The notes under the pieces were generated by a model, which saw only the letters and a list, made by a program, of their open reading frames with translations, searched no databases and was not told the DNA's origin. A DNA stretch of 64,000 bases, taken from positions 25,247,127 through 25,311,126 of the forward strand of contig NC_088297.1 of assembly GCF_032854445.1 (NCBI RefSeq). The letters are read 5' to 3'. The position numbers and the translations under genes were made by a program. Shown piece after piece: positions 24,601 to 39,400 of the stretch (the first letter of the stretch is position 1; every line of letters begins with the position of its first letter). The stretch is from Liolophura sinensis. Its lineage: Eukaryota; Mollusca; Polyplacophora; Chitonida; Chitonidae.

Positions 24601-27600
24601 GCTATGAAGCGGCTTCATCACTTGGACAAAACTCATAACTGTCGTAATGGAGTCACTCCAAAACCATGTATTAAACATTACATATTAAATATTCCGTGTT
24701 AAATGTTACTGCACAGATATGTACATCTGGACAGACTAGATGTGGGCACTACACCAAGAATCAATATTAAGCCCTGTTCAGCTACATATAAGCGCTGTAA
24801 TACAATCTGTGAACAAAGGGTCTACTGGATTGGCACTATAACAAAATGAACAATGTTTCATGAAAGTTCCATGCAGCTACATGGAGAAACAGTAAAGCTA
24901 GGTGAATTATGTGATGGCACCCATGGCACTATAATAAGTCAGCAATATTAGATCTCATGCAGCTTGATTCTGGCACTGTATGTGAATAATTCTGGGTCCT
25001 AAGTAGATATATCTTGACACTAAGGCACTAACTAGCACTAGAACAAATGAACTATGGAGCTGCTTGATTTCCCACAAGGCACTAACTAGCACTAGAACAA
25101 ATGAACTATGGAGCTGCTTGATTTCCCACAAGGCACTAAATGGCAATATAACAAATGAATTATGGAGTTGCTTGATTTCCCACAAGGCACTAAATGTCAC
25201 TATAACAAATGAACTATGGAGCTGCTTGATTTCCCACAAGGCACTAAATGGCACTATAACAAATGAACTATGGAGTTGCTTGATTTCCCACAAGGCACTA
25301 ACTAGCATTATAACAAATGAAATAAGGAGCTGCTTGATTTCACACAACCCATTAAACTAGCAAACACTACTTTTTCACCCTTGCTTCAGTATGGCTTACT
25401 CAGTAAGTTTGACAGCCACTGTAATCCTTCAATCTTTTTGCCTGTTTGCAAGGTGTTTATTCCAGCTAAGTCTGAAGGCATTATTCTGTGTTTTCTGATA
25501 AAATTATACTTTTTGTGAAGCCTGCAAATAGGACAATCCAACTAAGTTAGTTTTGTTTCCAAAGCTAAATTACAAATGTGCATAAATTGCACTGAAAGTT
25601 GCTCTTTCATATGCGTAAAGGTTGAGAATTAGGGTAGTGCATGTGGGATATCAACTTTGCTCTCTTCTTGGTTTCATTTGTTTAACTGCAGGTATTAAAT
25701 CAACCATTAAGACTTAGACACACCGAGCCCAACGTCATGCCAATCAACCATTAAGACTAAGAGACACCGAGCCAACGTCATGCCAATCAACCATTAAGAC
25801 TAAGAGACACCGAGCGCCAAACGTCATGCCAATCAACCCTTAACACTAAGAGACACCGGGCCCAACGTCATGCCAATCAACCACTTTCACATGCACCAAC
25901 AACATGCAGATCAAATGACACAGGGTTTTGCACGGATATTACCTGCACGCTAACCCAGAAGCCACAGAGGCTTGAAGGTTAGTAACAACTGTGAGCTCAG
26001 TACAGGAGCAACAGTCTACAGGGGCAACAGTCTACGTGTTCCATTACCAGGTCACACAATGCAGCAAATTTTGGAGTTTTATTCCAGCTTCAGAATTCTA
26101 AAGTTTTTCCACTGTCACTGTACATCAAACCAGATCACATTCATAAGGAATTTTCTTTCTTTCATTCTTCCTTTTGATGTTTTTTTTTTTTTTTTGTAAC
26201 TTTTCTCGCTTGATCAAAATGAACATTTGAAAGCTTGCTTCAAAGTGTTTGTGGTTAACTATATCATTAAAATTAAACAGCAAAAGCAGTGTCCTTCATA
26301 CAGTGGTTGAAAATCTACAAATACAGGGAGTTTAGCACTGTTATGATACATGCAACACATCAAAACACAACAGTTTCTAACCCAGTCAGTCCAATATGCC
26401 CATCAAATAAACTCCACACGTACATATGGCACATGTCCATGTTGGTCTATAAAGTAAACTGATGAGCAATAAAATGCAAATCATTAGATGTCTCCAAAAT
26501 TTTCCACTCTTAGTCCTGATGTCTGCACCCACCTACCCCATTTCCCTAAAACAGTATCCAATAATCTCTCAACATTCCAGACAATGCAACAATACATGTA
26601 CTTAAATTTCATGACACAAGCCAAAGTGGTTCAAACAAAATAAACACCCTTTGTGGAGTGTTTTACGGGAAATACATTTACAATGAATTGTTTAAAAAAT
26701 TTAAAATTAATATTTTTGAGTTTAAATTAATTGCCACATTTCTCAGATTCTCAAAACGGTAATGTGTCACCTTTATACATTACATGATGTGTCAAGTTTA
26801 ATTTAACAGTTATAATGCCTCCAAATTTTTACCTTTCATTGTTTCAACCAGTATTAATTGGTATTTTGCAGACCAATGATAAAAATAATTTACCAGAATG
26901 TTTTTTGTCAACATGTTTTTGAAGAAAAAGGAAACAAAATTCCCCAAATTTCCCCCCAAATAAGTGACTAAGCGATTCATAACTTTAAGCATAGTGGTAG
27001 TAAACTAAGAAAGCCTGGAATCTTGAGAGATTATGTGTACTTGGAAATATCAATAAAAATAAACAACCACAAAACAGGAGACGTAGGCCGGCCACATGAA
27101 GCAAATCTGCTGAATTTCATATCTTCAAAACAATTTTTAACACTATGCACACTTTTTACTCACGCAGATGTTTGTGTGATCTTTTCATTTAACTGCAGAA
27201 GTTTTTCATTTGTTTTCTGATACCTGGAATAGCAATCAAAATAATACAAAATACAAAGTTAAAAGAGTTCTACCCCTTAGTTTTGCTGAACCCGTAATTT
27301 TTCCTAATTCTTATCCATCTACAACATTCTCAACTTCGTGTTTACTTGAAATAAAATACATACCAAAAAGATTTTCTGCTACATTTTCCTACTTTTCCTT
27401 ACAGCCGTATTAAATACATTTTGAGAGCATGTACTTTCATGCAGTGCTACAACTTCCATTCATACTCTATACACAGGTGAGACATAATCTACCCTGCACA
27501 CAGGTGAGACATAATCTACCCTGCACACAGGTGAGACATAATCTACCCTGCACACAGGTGAGACATAATCTACCAAGCACACAGGTGAGACATAATCTAC

Positions 27601-30370
27601 CCTGCACACAGGTGAGACATAATCTACCCTGCACACAGGTGAGACGTAATCTACCCTGCACACAGGTGAGACGTAATCTACCCTGCACACAGGTGAGACA
27701 TAATCTACCCTGCACACAGGTGAGACGTAATCTACCCTGCACACAGGTGAGACGTAATCTACCCTGCACACAGGTGAGACATAATCTACCCTGCACACAG
27801 GTGAGACGTAATCCACCCTGCACACAGGTGCGACATAATCTACCCTGCACACCAGTGAATTAAATTTACTTTTATGCACTACATTCCTTCCCTTTACCCA
27901 AGCACTGCAATATACAGACAACCTGCGTTGAAAACTTCATGCTGACAAATTCCGAGATGAGGGAGGAAGATCCCTCCCACTTTTGTACTGGCACAGGAGA
28001 CTGGATTTCCTGCCATAATGGGAAAAAAACACGCTCATCAGGCCTGTGGGCACTTCAAACCAGAGAGATTTGTGTTGCTATTGAGTGCAGTGGTGAGTAC
28101 TGGGAAGAAACATAGCCTGTATATCCGCTGGTACGCTGGGCAGCTACAATGGTGAATTGTTAGAAAAACATAATGCAATTATTAGCCCGAGCTTCAGTGT
28201 GTTGCTTCAAGTCAACATAATTCTTGTACTGCACGCCTAAGGTTTATAAAAACAGTTGGAGTAGCGTATGCAAATGAGCCATGTTTTCTCTGCCAATCTT
28301 ATTGTTCAACACCACCTTGTTTTGTTGTTATTTCAAACTGTCCGAGACAGAAACCTGACTGGTTCGCAACTGAGAAAGGACACAATGTTCTTCTTTCCAT
28401 GCAAGAGTGTCATTTATGCCGAGATTTGGACAAAAAGACAGTTTTACATGACTCATTCAGGTCTTGCAATACACTGAGATGACTGACTGAAAACAACGCC
28501 CTGATCCTCGGGCCAAGCAATCAACAGTAAAGCAATCAACTAAATTCAAGATTTCAGCTTTAGTGCATATAGTTGAACCATTAACATGGGAAGGAGAACC
28601 TCTGGGGAGTGGGGTGGGGAGGTGTTAATGGTATGACTAATACAGGCAGTGTGGAGCTAGATGAGGGACAAGCATGCACTACATATGTAAAAGCTCAGAA
28701 TGGACGAGGAAAATAAGGGTATCTGGCCAGGCCATCAGACACTGATGATGACTAGCCGATGTTAGAGCTTCTTCAGTACTGATGTTTTGACTAACTGATT
28801 TTTAATACATGTATTGATAACTTCTTAACTATAAAGGCAGGCTTATGAAATGAGAAACCATAACAAGGGCCCCGCTTGTACGAAGCCTTCTTAATGTAAC
28901 GAGCACATAACTACCATGGCAACCAGCGATGTAGGCATCATGTCTCACACCACCCTACCTATTCTTAATACCTAAGCTTAAGTTAACAAGGAGATTGACG
29001 GATTTGAACATCCCGCATCAGCTGTCAAGCTGAGGTTCAACTGTCCTCTTTTCATTAACCTGATCAGTGATTCAGGAATTTACAGGCTTTTGTATGTATA
29101 TTCAAATTGGAAATAATTTTAAAAATAAAACTAAAAGTTACTTAGACATGCTAAGGTCTTATACATGTTCTAGTATAAATGAGGTACTTTGATACCAGTG
29201 ACTTATCATAAACACCTTTAGTCCATACCTAACGTAGTCAGTGGTCATAATTAAGAATGTGTTTACTCTATACTCAATGGCCATAAAAAAGATGTGCCAC
29301 AGGTGTTTACTCCGAACTTAATGTTCTTAATCATCATAAAAGAAACATGGATGACAAATTTGTTTGATCTCCACCTGTTGTGCATGAACTATAATCAGCA
29401 TGTTGGGAAGTACTAGTTCTAATGGAGGTATGGTGGAGGCTTATATGAAGGAATACAAGTAAGCCAAAGCCATGTGGAACAGGTAAATATGAGAAGGCGG
29501 AATTTGGTAAATTTTTAACAAAACCAGGCTAGGGGGTATTTTTGTTTTTGGAATTTAAAAACATATATCAGATAACACAATTTCACATCTGAGTACATTT
29601 ACACTGACATGGTACAGCCAAATTTAAATTTTGCACATTCCGCTTGGCCGGCCTACATGAGGAAGCTTAAGACCTGATTCAAATCAACCCAACTGATGCC
29701 TCGGGTCCAAATCAAAAAGACCAACATGTCTCAACTAGAGTTGTACTTCAGTTGCTATGTGTTTGCCATCGGATCTTTAAGTCGTATGGCTGTCAGCGAC
29801 TTGAACCACCTCTGTACAATCAGCTGAGTTGAGTTCAGTCACATCTTGAGCTCACATGTATGCAGAGCAGAAAACGCAAATTGAAAACATCACATGTAAT
29901 TTGATTAAAGAATTAATATTTGAATTTAGAGATCAGGATATATTTCACACAGAAGTTTGGAGAAGTACACGTCATTATACTTTAAAGACTTATTCTTTAC
30001 TTACATATTTACTGGTTTTAAATTTACCCAAAAACTTTTCAGATATATAACGATGGTCAATCTTTCGATCAAATCTTTCAGCGGAGAGTCATTAACAACA
30101 GATAAACAGAATGATTTCACTACTGTACTTGCCCCAAGACTGGATATTTTTTCAAGATTTGTCAAGAAGAAAATAAGAACTGGCATTTACAAGTGGCGAA
30201 CACTTTAGAACAGGACAAAATATACAGTTTACTTAATTCTGTAACTGAAAAAATAGTAACGTGTCAAAGATAGTTGTTTTGCCACTGTCAAGATGTTTCA
30301 GTGCTGGTTGTTACACCTTTGTCAAGCAATGATACTGGTGAAAGAACCAGCACTGAAAAGTTACATTTTG

Positions 30371-30402
<32 letters not shown>

Positions 30403-33400
30403 TTGTAATCCATATATTTCATCTTGTTCTACTGGAAATAAGGAAGTTCTTAAAATCTGTTCAAATATTCAGCATTAGAATATGCAAACTTGATGACGGG
30501 CTAAATAAATACAGAACTGTGTTTGGACAAAATTAAAATGAAAAAAAAAACAAAATAACACCCGAATATTTAACTTCCAACTTGTTATAGACTGGTGTGA
30601 GAACAGAAAAACCAATACCGTTCCCGGACCATGTGTAACGCCCAGGTAAAAGGTAATGATGATCTGTACTGAAATAACTTTCATACCACTTAAAATACAT
30701 ACGTATTGGACTCCTTTATTGTGTTGATGCCGCTCTGCATGTCGTGTTTAAACTCCTGGAATGGGGTGATGCCCAGCTTCCGCTTCAGCTCTGCAGACTC
30801 TCGCACTTTGGCTGTTAATACTTGACGAAGTGTCACAATCTCCTCCTCCACCTGTCAAGACACAGAGTTACGTCTCAGGTAAGTATTTTCTACTCAGGAA
30901 CTGGCTTGCACATACAGATAGCTAGGTGGAAAGGGGCAACCGGGTTGAGCAAGCAATTATTTGATACATTTATTTTTCACATTACACACCTTGGCATGCT
31001 AGGCCAGGAACTTGAGTCAACTACCAATCCTTGGCATGCTAGGCCAGGAACTTGAGTCAACTACCAATCCTTGGCATGCTAGGCCAGGAACTTGAGTTCA
31101 ACTACCAATCCTTGGCATGCTAGGCCAGGAACTTGAGTCAACTACCAATCCTTTGCATGCTAGGCCAGGAACTTGAGTCAACTACCAATCCTTGGCATGC
31201 TAGGCCAGGAACTCGAGTTAACTACCAATCCTTGGCATGCTTGGCCAGGAACTTGAGTTCAACTACCAATCCTTGGCATGCTAGGCCAGGAACTTGAGTC
31301 AACTACCAATCCTTGGCATGCTAGGCCAGGAACTCGAGTCAACTACCAATCCTTGGGCTGTCTCCTACTACCTTGCCACACTTGCTGGTTGGGACAGTTG
31401 TGGGAACAGCTGTCATATTTGTCCTTTGTAACCATATAACTGTTTCTGAGTATTGTTTTTGTTTGTAGAAGGCCGTGGGGAACAACAGTTTTGTACAAAG
31501 TGACTAAATTACCTTCAAAAAATAAAGATGTTTTTTTTATTTATTTTTAGGTGGAAGCTAAACTGTGCCTAGCAAATTTAACATGTAAATAACACAAATA
31601 GAATTTTCAAAAACACTAGTTGGATTGACCATGTTTCAAAAGTTATTTGCATTTGATTGGTGTTATACGCCACTCAAAAATATTTCACTTATACGACGGC
31701 AGCCAATATTATGGTGGGAGGAAACAGGGCAGAACCCAAGAGAGTCTCACAGTCACCTGCAGGTTGCTCGCAAACTTCCCAAGTACCTGGCTGTATGTAC
31801 ATGGTAAATTTATTGGAACCTTGATGTCAAGCCATTGTTCATGTTTGGTGCACACCAGACATACAGCATAAACGCACACCAGCGGTGTGTACTCATTGAA
31901 ATGCTGATGCAAGGTGACATTGCAAACACTGTGGTAACACGCATTGATTGTGATACAACAAACAAGTCTTGGATGTCAAGTATTGTAGAACAAAACTGGA
32001 GATATGACGAGACAAGTTCTGCTGTGCAAAGTCATCCCTCATATGATTCCATGACCTGGTGGTAAGTGTGCCAGCACAGCGTAATGACCCAGGAGCCTCT
32101 CACATGGAAAGGTCTGCCAGCACACCTTCCGACACTTGTGGGCTCTGCCCAGTTTCCTCCAACCATAAAAATGCTGGCTGCCCTCGTATAAGTGAAATAT
32201 TCTTGAAAACGGCATAAAACACCAATGAAATGAACAAATACAATTCCAAAAAAGTTTAATCTGGTTCCCCTGGAAACTATTCAGTGTTCATGCACCTGAA
32301 GACTACTAGGACACATCAAGCTCTTTAAATGTAACATAAATTTGCCCTTAGTCATGCTAGCACCCTAATCCCTTAACCTTTTCTAACTTTGAGTCTTTAA
32401 CTAGATTTTGAAGATAAAACTAAACATGGATTGGCCAATTTCAAGGCTTCACAAAAATTGTAATTTTATCAATCTACACAAAATAAGGACCTTAGCATTT
32501 GCTTGAAAACATCCTGCAAACATGTGAAAAAGTTTTAGAAGAATTACCGTATACCTTATGAAGTTCGTCCTTCCACTCTTGCATCATCCGTTCCCGCTCT
32601 GCTGGGTCAATGCGCTGGATGTTGTCCGGCACACCATCACCCTCAAACGAGGGCGAATTGAGGGATTCTGTATACATTTGACCATGCTCATCTGTAAACA
32701 CAACAACAGAATTGTCTGATTTCTATGATCAGAGGTCTGAATCTCAGACTGACAAGACAGGACCATGCTCATCTGTAAACACATCAACACAACTGTCTGA
32801 TTTCTATGATCAGAGGTCTGAATCTCAGACTGACAAGACAGGACCATGCTCATCTGTAAAAACACAACAACACAATTGTCTGATTTCTATGATCAGAGGT
32901 CTGAATCTCAGACTGACAATACAGGACCATCTTCATCTGTAACCACAACAACACAACTGTCTGATTTCTATGATCAGATGCATGAATCTCAAACTGACAA
33001 GACAGGACCATGCTCATCTGTAAACACAACAACACAACTGTCTGATTTCTATGATCAGATGCATGAATCTCAGACTGACAAGACAGGACCATGCTCATCT
33101 GTAAACACATCAACACAACTGTCTGATTTCTATGATCAGAGGTCTGAATCTCAGACTGACAAGACAGGACCATGCTCATCTGTAAACATATCAACACAAT
33201 TGTCTGATTTCTATGATCAGACTGACAAGACAGGACCATGCTCATCAGTAAACACAACAACAGAACTGTCTGATTTCTATGATCTGAGCTATGAATCTCA
33301 GACTGACAGGACAGGACCGGACCATGCTCATCTGTAAACACATCAACAGAACTGTCTGATTTCTATGATCTGAGCTATGAATCTCAGACTGACAAGACAG

Positions 33401-36400
33401 GACCATGCTCATCTGTAAACACATCAACACAACTGTCTGATTTCTATGATCTGAGCTATGAATCTCAGACTGACAGGACAGGACCATGCTCATCTGTAAA
33501 CACATCAACACAACTGTCTGATTTCTATGATCTGAGCTATGAATCTCAGACTGACAAGACAGGACCATGCTCATCTGTAAACACATCAACACAATGGTCT
33601 GATTTCTATAATCAGACTGACAGGACTAAACCATGCTCATCTGTAAACACATCAACAGAACTGTCTGATTTCTATGATCTGAGCTATGAATCTCAGACTG
33701 ACAGGACAGGGCCATGCTCATCTGTAAACACATCAACAGAACTGTCTGATTTCTATGATCTGAGCTATGAATCTCAGACTGACAGGACAGGACCATGCTC
33801 ATCCGTAAACACATCAACAGAACTGTCTGATTTCTATGATCTGAGCTATGAATCTCAGACTGACAGGACAGGACCATGCTCATCTGTAAACACATCAACA
33901 GAACTGTTTGATTTCTATGATCAGACTGACAGGACAGGACCATGCTCATCTGTAAACACATCAACAGAACTGTCTGATTTCTCTGATCTGAGCTATGAAT
34001 CTCAGACTGACAGGACAGGACCATGCTCATCTGTAAACACATCAACAGAACTGTCTGATTTCTATGATCTGAGCTATGAATCTCAGACTGACAGGACAGG
34101 ACCGGACCATGCTCATCTGTAAACACATCAACAGAACTGTCTAATTTCTATGATCTGAGCTATGAATCTCAGACTGACAAGACAGGACCATGCTCATCTG
34201 TAAACACATCAACACAACTGTCTGATTTCTATGATCTGAGCTATGAATCTCAGACTGACAGGACAGGACCATGCTCATCTGTAAACACATCAACAGAACT
34301 GTCTGATTTCTATGATCAGACTGACAGGACAGGGTTTCACTCTTGGCATGAATACAATTCTCATCACAACACTGGCTAAACCAAAACTATGCGAATCTAC
34401 TCGGGTCCCTGTTATTTATTCAAGAATATTTCACTTAAATATACGACAGCGGCCAGCATTATTTATTGTGGAAAGGAGTTTCACTTTGCCAAAACCCTTT
34501 GTCTTTTCTTTCAAAAATATCCCCCAGTTGGTTTTTGTTTTACTGTGGGGCGATGATCTTTGAGGCTGGCAATCTCCTAAGGACTGAAGGTTAGGCAGCT
34601 GCAAATATAGCACCGACATCCGTGTTGACCTGTACTGTTGCAAGAGACACAAGAAAAAGAGTGCCTGAGAGTTAGTAGAACTACTGCAGGAGAATCAAGT
34701 AGAACATTCTATGGCTCTATCCCATAGTGTTTGTGAAGGTGCTGAGCGAGCCAGACTGGAAATTAACCAACAACTCATTACACTCCTAGTATCAGTCAGT
34801 CAGTCAGTCAGTGACATATCTCGTCATTCTTCACTCCATCATTCACTAATAAATATATGCATTCTGAGTTAGAACAGCTTCATGACCCAGTTATCAGAGA
34901 GCCCATCAAAAGGCAGAATTGCCTGGAGACAGGAAAAATTCATACACAAAATATTATTGGAAAGTTTACATCATGTGATCAGATTGAAAGCTGACTCCAT
35001 GCGGGACAACCAAATGAATTATTAAGGATTTTAATAAAGAAATGTGAACACTGAAATACTGAACTGAAGTTTTTCAGATGGGTGGGCAGGCAAGCAGGGA
35101 GTGCATCACTGCTTTTTTGCTGTTGATCGACTTTGAAGTCGAGACAGCAGCAACCACAACCACAACAACAGCCGATCAACCAGTTCCCCCAAAATGTTAG
35201 AAAATTGCTTTTATAAGATTCCTTCAGTCAGCAAGTGGATAAACCTACTGCCAGTGGGTTTCCAGTGGTAAATGTGATTGGTAATTCAGTCAGGGGCATT
35301 ACTGCTGTAGTCTGGGTGAACATTCTTTCCACAACAGCTGATGTGCAGCTGAGTTTCATTGGTTGACACAACTTTTGAAGATTCATGTCATGCGGAATTC
35401 TCCAAGTTGACCTTTAATGGAAAAATGGATTTATATTTATCAGTGTGTGATGGAGCTAAGAATGAGGAGATAGAGTGTAGGCCACTGAACAACTTGTGTG
35501 TCTGAGCAATAACAGACAAGCATCTTAACATGTATAAATGACTGATAAACTGTTTATCAGTGCACTGAACAATGTGTAACGGGAGCAGCTTTCCACTGCT
35601 TAAACTAGCAGTAGCTAGAGGGAATTTCCCTTCAGCTCAGTTGGTAGAGCGCTGGATTTCGGCTGCAGAGACCCGAGATCAAATCCTTGTGAAATCCTTC
35701 AACCTTTACACGATGTAATCCAGACTGCAGAAATTACACATCAGCAAACTGTGCTCAATCTCAGAAAAGTCAACTCCACACATAGCTGCCGTATTCTATC
35801 CTGATTAACATGTACAGTTAATAAGCCAACCTAACCAATGGACCCTAGTCTGCTTCTGGAAGAGTCTTAGTACCAACCAGAAAAATCTCATCAATACACA
35901 CGACGAAAAAAAGGCCCCAAATCAAGAAGTAACATGGGTCTCCGAGTGTAATGCAGCAGATTCAATTTGGTGGTGAAAATTAGCAATGTCATGTATCAAC
36001 GGTTTCAAGAAACTTACATTATAAACTTAAGCAGACTTGCAAGGTACATCAACTTAAAATAATTGCATGTTAAGTCATCTTCAACTTTTAAAGCATTTAT
36101 GCATACCATTATTGTGAAAATGACACTAAAAATAATTTGCTTGTGATACTAAAGATGTCAGCTTCATAAAACTGTGCTGATTTTTTCTCTACACCCCATA
36201 CTTCTCCCAGAATGATTCAGCATTTAGGTTGCAGTGCTGGTCGAAAAATTAGGGTAATTAAAGAATTTAACAAACCATACAGACAAAATCATAACTCAAG
36301 AGATACTAATAACCAGACATTAATAGCCACATGTTAATGGTACGATATAAATGAATTATATAACTACAATAAGTAGTAGAAATGTCTGTGAAAGTCCCAA

Positions 36401-39400
36401 CTGACCCCAAATCATTTCCTCTATGGTATCCTGAGTGAGTTTGGTGGGGGAATTGCCGTCTTCATCTGACAACGACGGTGAGTGAACCAGCTGCAGGTAC
36501 GTGTGGTAATTCTCACTACTACTGATTTTGGGCTCATACTCCCCAATTTCACCATCATCCTCGTTTAGGGAATTGGCGTGAGATCGGTTTCCATTGGAGA
36601 CGGGAGAAGTGCCATCTTTAGAAGACTCCTTGACGTGGGCACTAACTCTTGGCATGTTGATATGATTTTTTGTTTTATATTACTTAAAACTAGTGATGTA
36701 GTACTAATGTAGGACTGATGTCCCAGTCAATGATCACAGTATAACACTGTCACAAAAATAGGTTCACACTGAACCAAACCTTACACTTCCCGTCAGATCT
36801 GATTGTTCTCATATCTCCCATGTACATGTGCTCCTGACCATCAAAGCTTCCAATCTTTGGTCGAGCTTAAGCTGAAGTAAAGTTTATCAATGTGAATCAT
36901 AAAAACCAGGAAATATTGCAAAAGAATTCCACACAGATGTTAAGACTCCACTTCTGCAATACTGTCAATTCTTAACATGTCCCAATAAAACTTTTTCTTT
37001 TCTGTTTGATTTTTGGTGACGTTGTTTCCTGACAAAAATTTTCATCCCAGTGAATTCAAAGTTTGTGATCAAAACACGTTTCATGTGCTGAGACCAAATC
37101 CTTCATATGCTATGTACAGTACCAAGCTGTGAGCACAGGGATCTGTTCTCTGTAAAATTGAAAAGATATTCTTTCCCTTCTTCTTGTCCAATTTCTTTCA
37201 TCAGAACACAGTCTGTCACATCCAAAGCTCCCGTGTAATCTGAATCAACACAAGATCCGTACCAAAAAAGATCACATTAAGATCTTTGTGTGAAAGATCC
37301 CACATGTAATCCGCAGTAGACACTTCACCTGAGGCAGGCACAGGAAAAGGCTGAACAAGTACAACACAAATAATTCCCTCTCATACAGCCATGCTCCTTG
37401 TATGTACATCTATGGACATCTGTTTGTACAACAACAACGCAATGTTCAAATAACACACACGGGGGACAAATACAGCACACGGTTAAACAAACGTCTGGCG
37501 TTCAAAAAAGCTCCTAGACTTCAGTTCCCTTAGTCTGCTTCCTTTTCCATGCTTTTTTCTCTGTTCATATTCCTTACTGAGATCCGTGAAACACACCTGT
37601 GGGCTGTGGCTAGGGAATAGTTTACCTGTATGTACGTTGTATATAGCTGTCAGTATCTAATTACCACTTCAGCCTCACTGTCACATGTCATCAGGTGAAA
37701 CACACCTTCTTATCCCTTAGGGTCACATGAGAACAAGGTGACAAGCCTTAATAGCTCACACCTGAATACTGCAGGTAAACACACTTTTACCTGTCACACA
37801 GTTAAATGTATGAACAGGCTTCTTCAGTAATAAGACATGCTTTCTACCCTGATCAGACTCCGTAATCAACTATAAACACGTTAACAATTGTCAACTCAGT
37901 ATACGACAGCTTCTGTATCCTAACCACAGCCAGAACTGTTGATCCACAATGTACCATGAACTGTAATTTTACCTGTCACACTTTGTAATTTACCAAGCTA
38001 AATACAGTGAGTCCACATTCCAAATCTACAAGGGCTTGACAACAGTGGCAAAGCTTTAAACTGTGTCCTCAGTTCAATAAATAAAAGTGCTCAAATGTCA
38101 GTTGATAGAGACCACAGTCACCAAGACAGTGACATAGGCTCATGTACTGAACATGTAGTTCAAGTAAGTTCGTTGTTAAAACACGTGATATGACAGGTAG
38201 CAATGTCAGCATTTCCAAGAAGATTAAACGAAATAATGAACTCTAAGATGTGACATCAAAGGTGCATGTATGATAACAATGATAGCCACGACAACAAACC
38301 CCCGATATCAAAAGTCAGATAAAAGCCTATTGTGTCCAATCAATAAATACCAAATACTGTATCTGACCTTCATGTAGTGAGACTGTTAGTCAGGTCATAT
38401 TACACTTTGTACCACACCATAGTCCTCGTCAAATGGATCAACTTGTGCACAGGTACCCAGGCACCCAGGCTTCTCGTTCTTTCAATTCAGAAAGTTTATC
38501 TTTAGAGTTTATGTACACTTACTGCGCAATCAATAGTTGAGCGCAAAACTTCTATATTCTATAACACACAATGCCGAGCTGTTTAGCTCATGTACTGGTC
38601 CTTCTTGTTACACTGATAACACAGATAACATACACTGTACAGGTGGGCATTAAAATGGGTTTAATCTAGTATCACATCCACTTAGGTTGAACCACACAAA
38701 GCTGTATCTTCAATACAGTTTTGCTGCAGGACTGCTACATGTACATGTAAAATCCACAACAAAATTCCGCCTTACTGCGGAAGGCACCGCACATCCACTT
38801 AAGACTTCCTCACAAAATGTGCCTCGGCTTGGTATCACACAACAAGGTCCAATTCCGACTACCTGACTGTCAGGTGTAGAATCCTTTGCACTCACAATCG
38901 GTTGTTGAAACTGCACTGGCATTCATCTTTGCATTACATCAGCATGTTTTGCCAGGAGCCTCAGGTGCAAATCCTTTCCCCCCTGCACACCTGTAGACTT
39001 CAGTCATGCATGTCAGCCCCCTTACACATGCAGGTAGCACATGCGTGTCATGATGACACCTCTAAACTCAGGTAACAATCATAACCTCAGAGCTTCCACT
39101 GAAGTCAATATCTTCTTAAACAATATGTATAAAATCTTAATCTGGGTTGATCCCTCTGGTCCAAACTCTGACCCCATTCTGCTGACACGGTGCAAGGTTT
39201 CTCATTGACACGTGAAAAGAAGCGAGGGTGTCCATGAGGGGGTATCAAACAGCGAGGATTTATTGATTTAAGTATTTGATTGTATCGCCTTTTTTTTTTG
39301 TTACTTTACTGCATGGAAATGTGATTGTACCGATACTGTACATGTACATGTAAGTTAAAGAAGAGAGCAGGTGTCAGCCACAAACTTTCATGTTTTTTGG

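Noticed and set aside
23000-27900. CRISPR-like arrays (27-, 54- and 70-bp repeats)
   Set aside because: The repeats are contiguous with no unique spacers, and the genome is eukaryotic.
29856-30208. Overlapping ORFs as a retroelement remnant ending at the A29 run
   Set aside because: No reverse transcriptase or other motif, and no target duplication around the A-run.
32850-34126. 163- to 166-codon ORFs in the 81-bp array
   Set aside because: By-products of the 27-codon unit. The correct coding exon is only 32555-32691.
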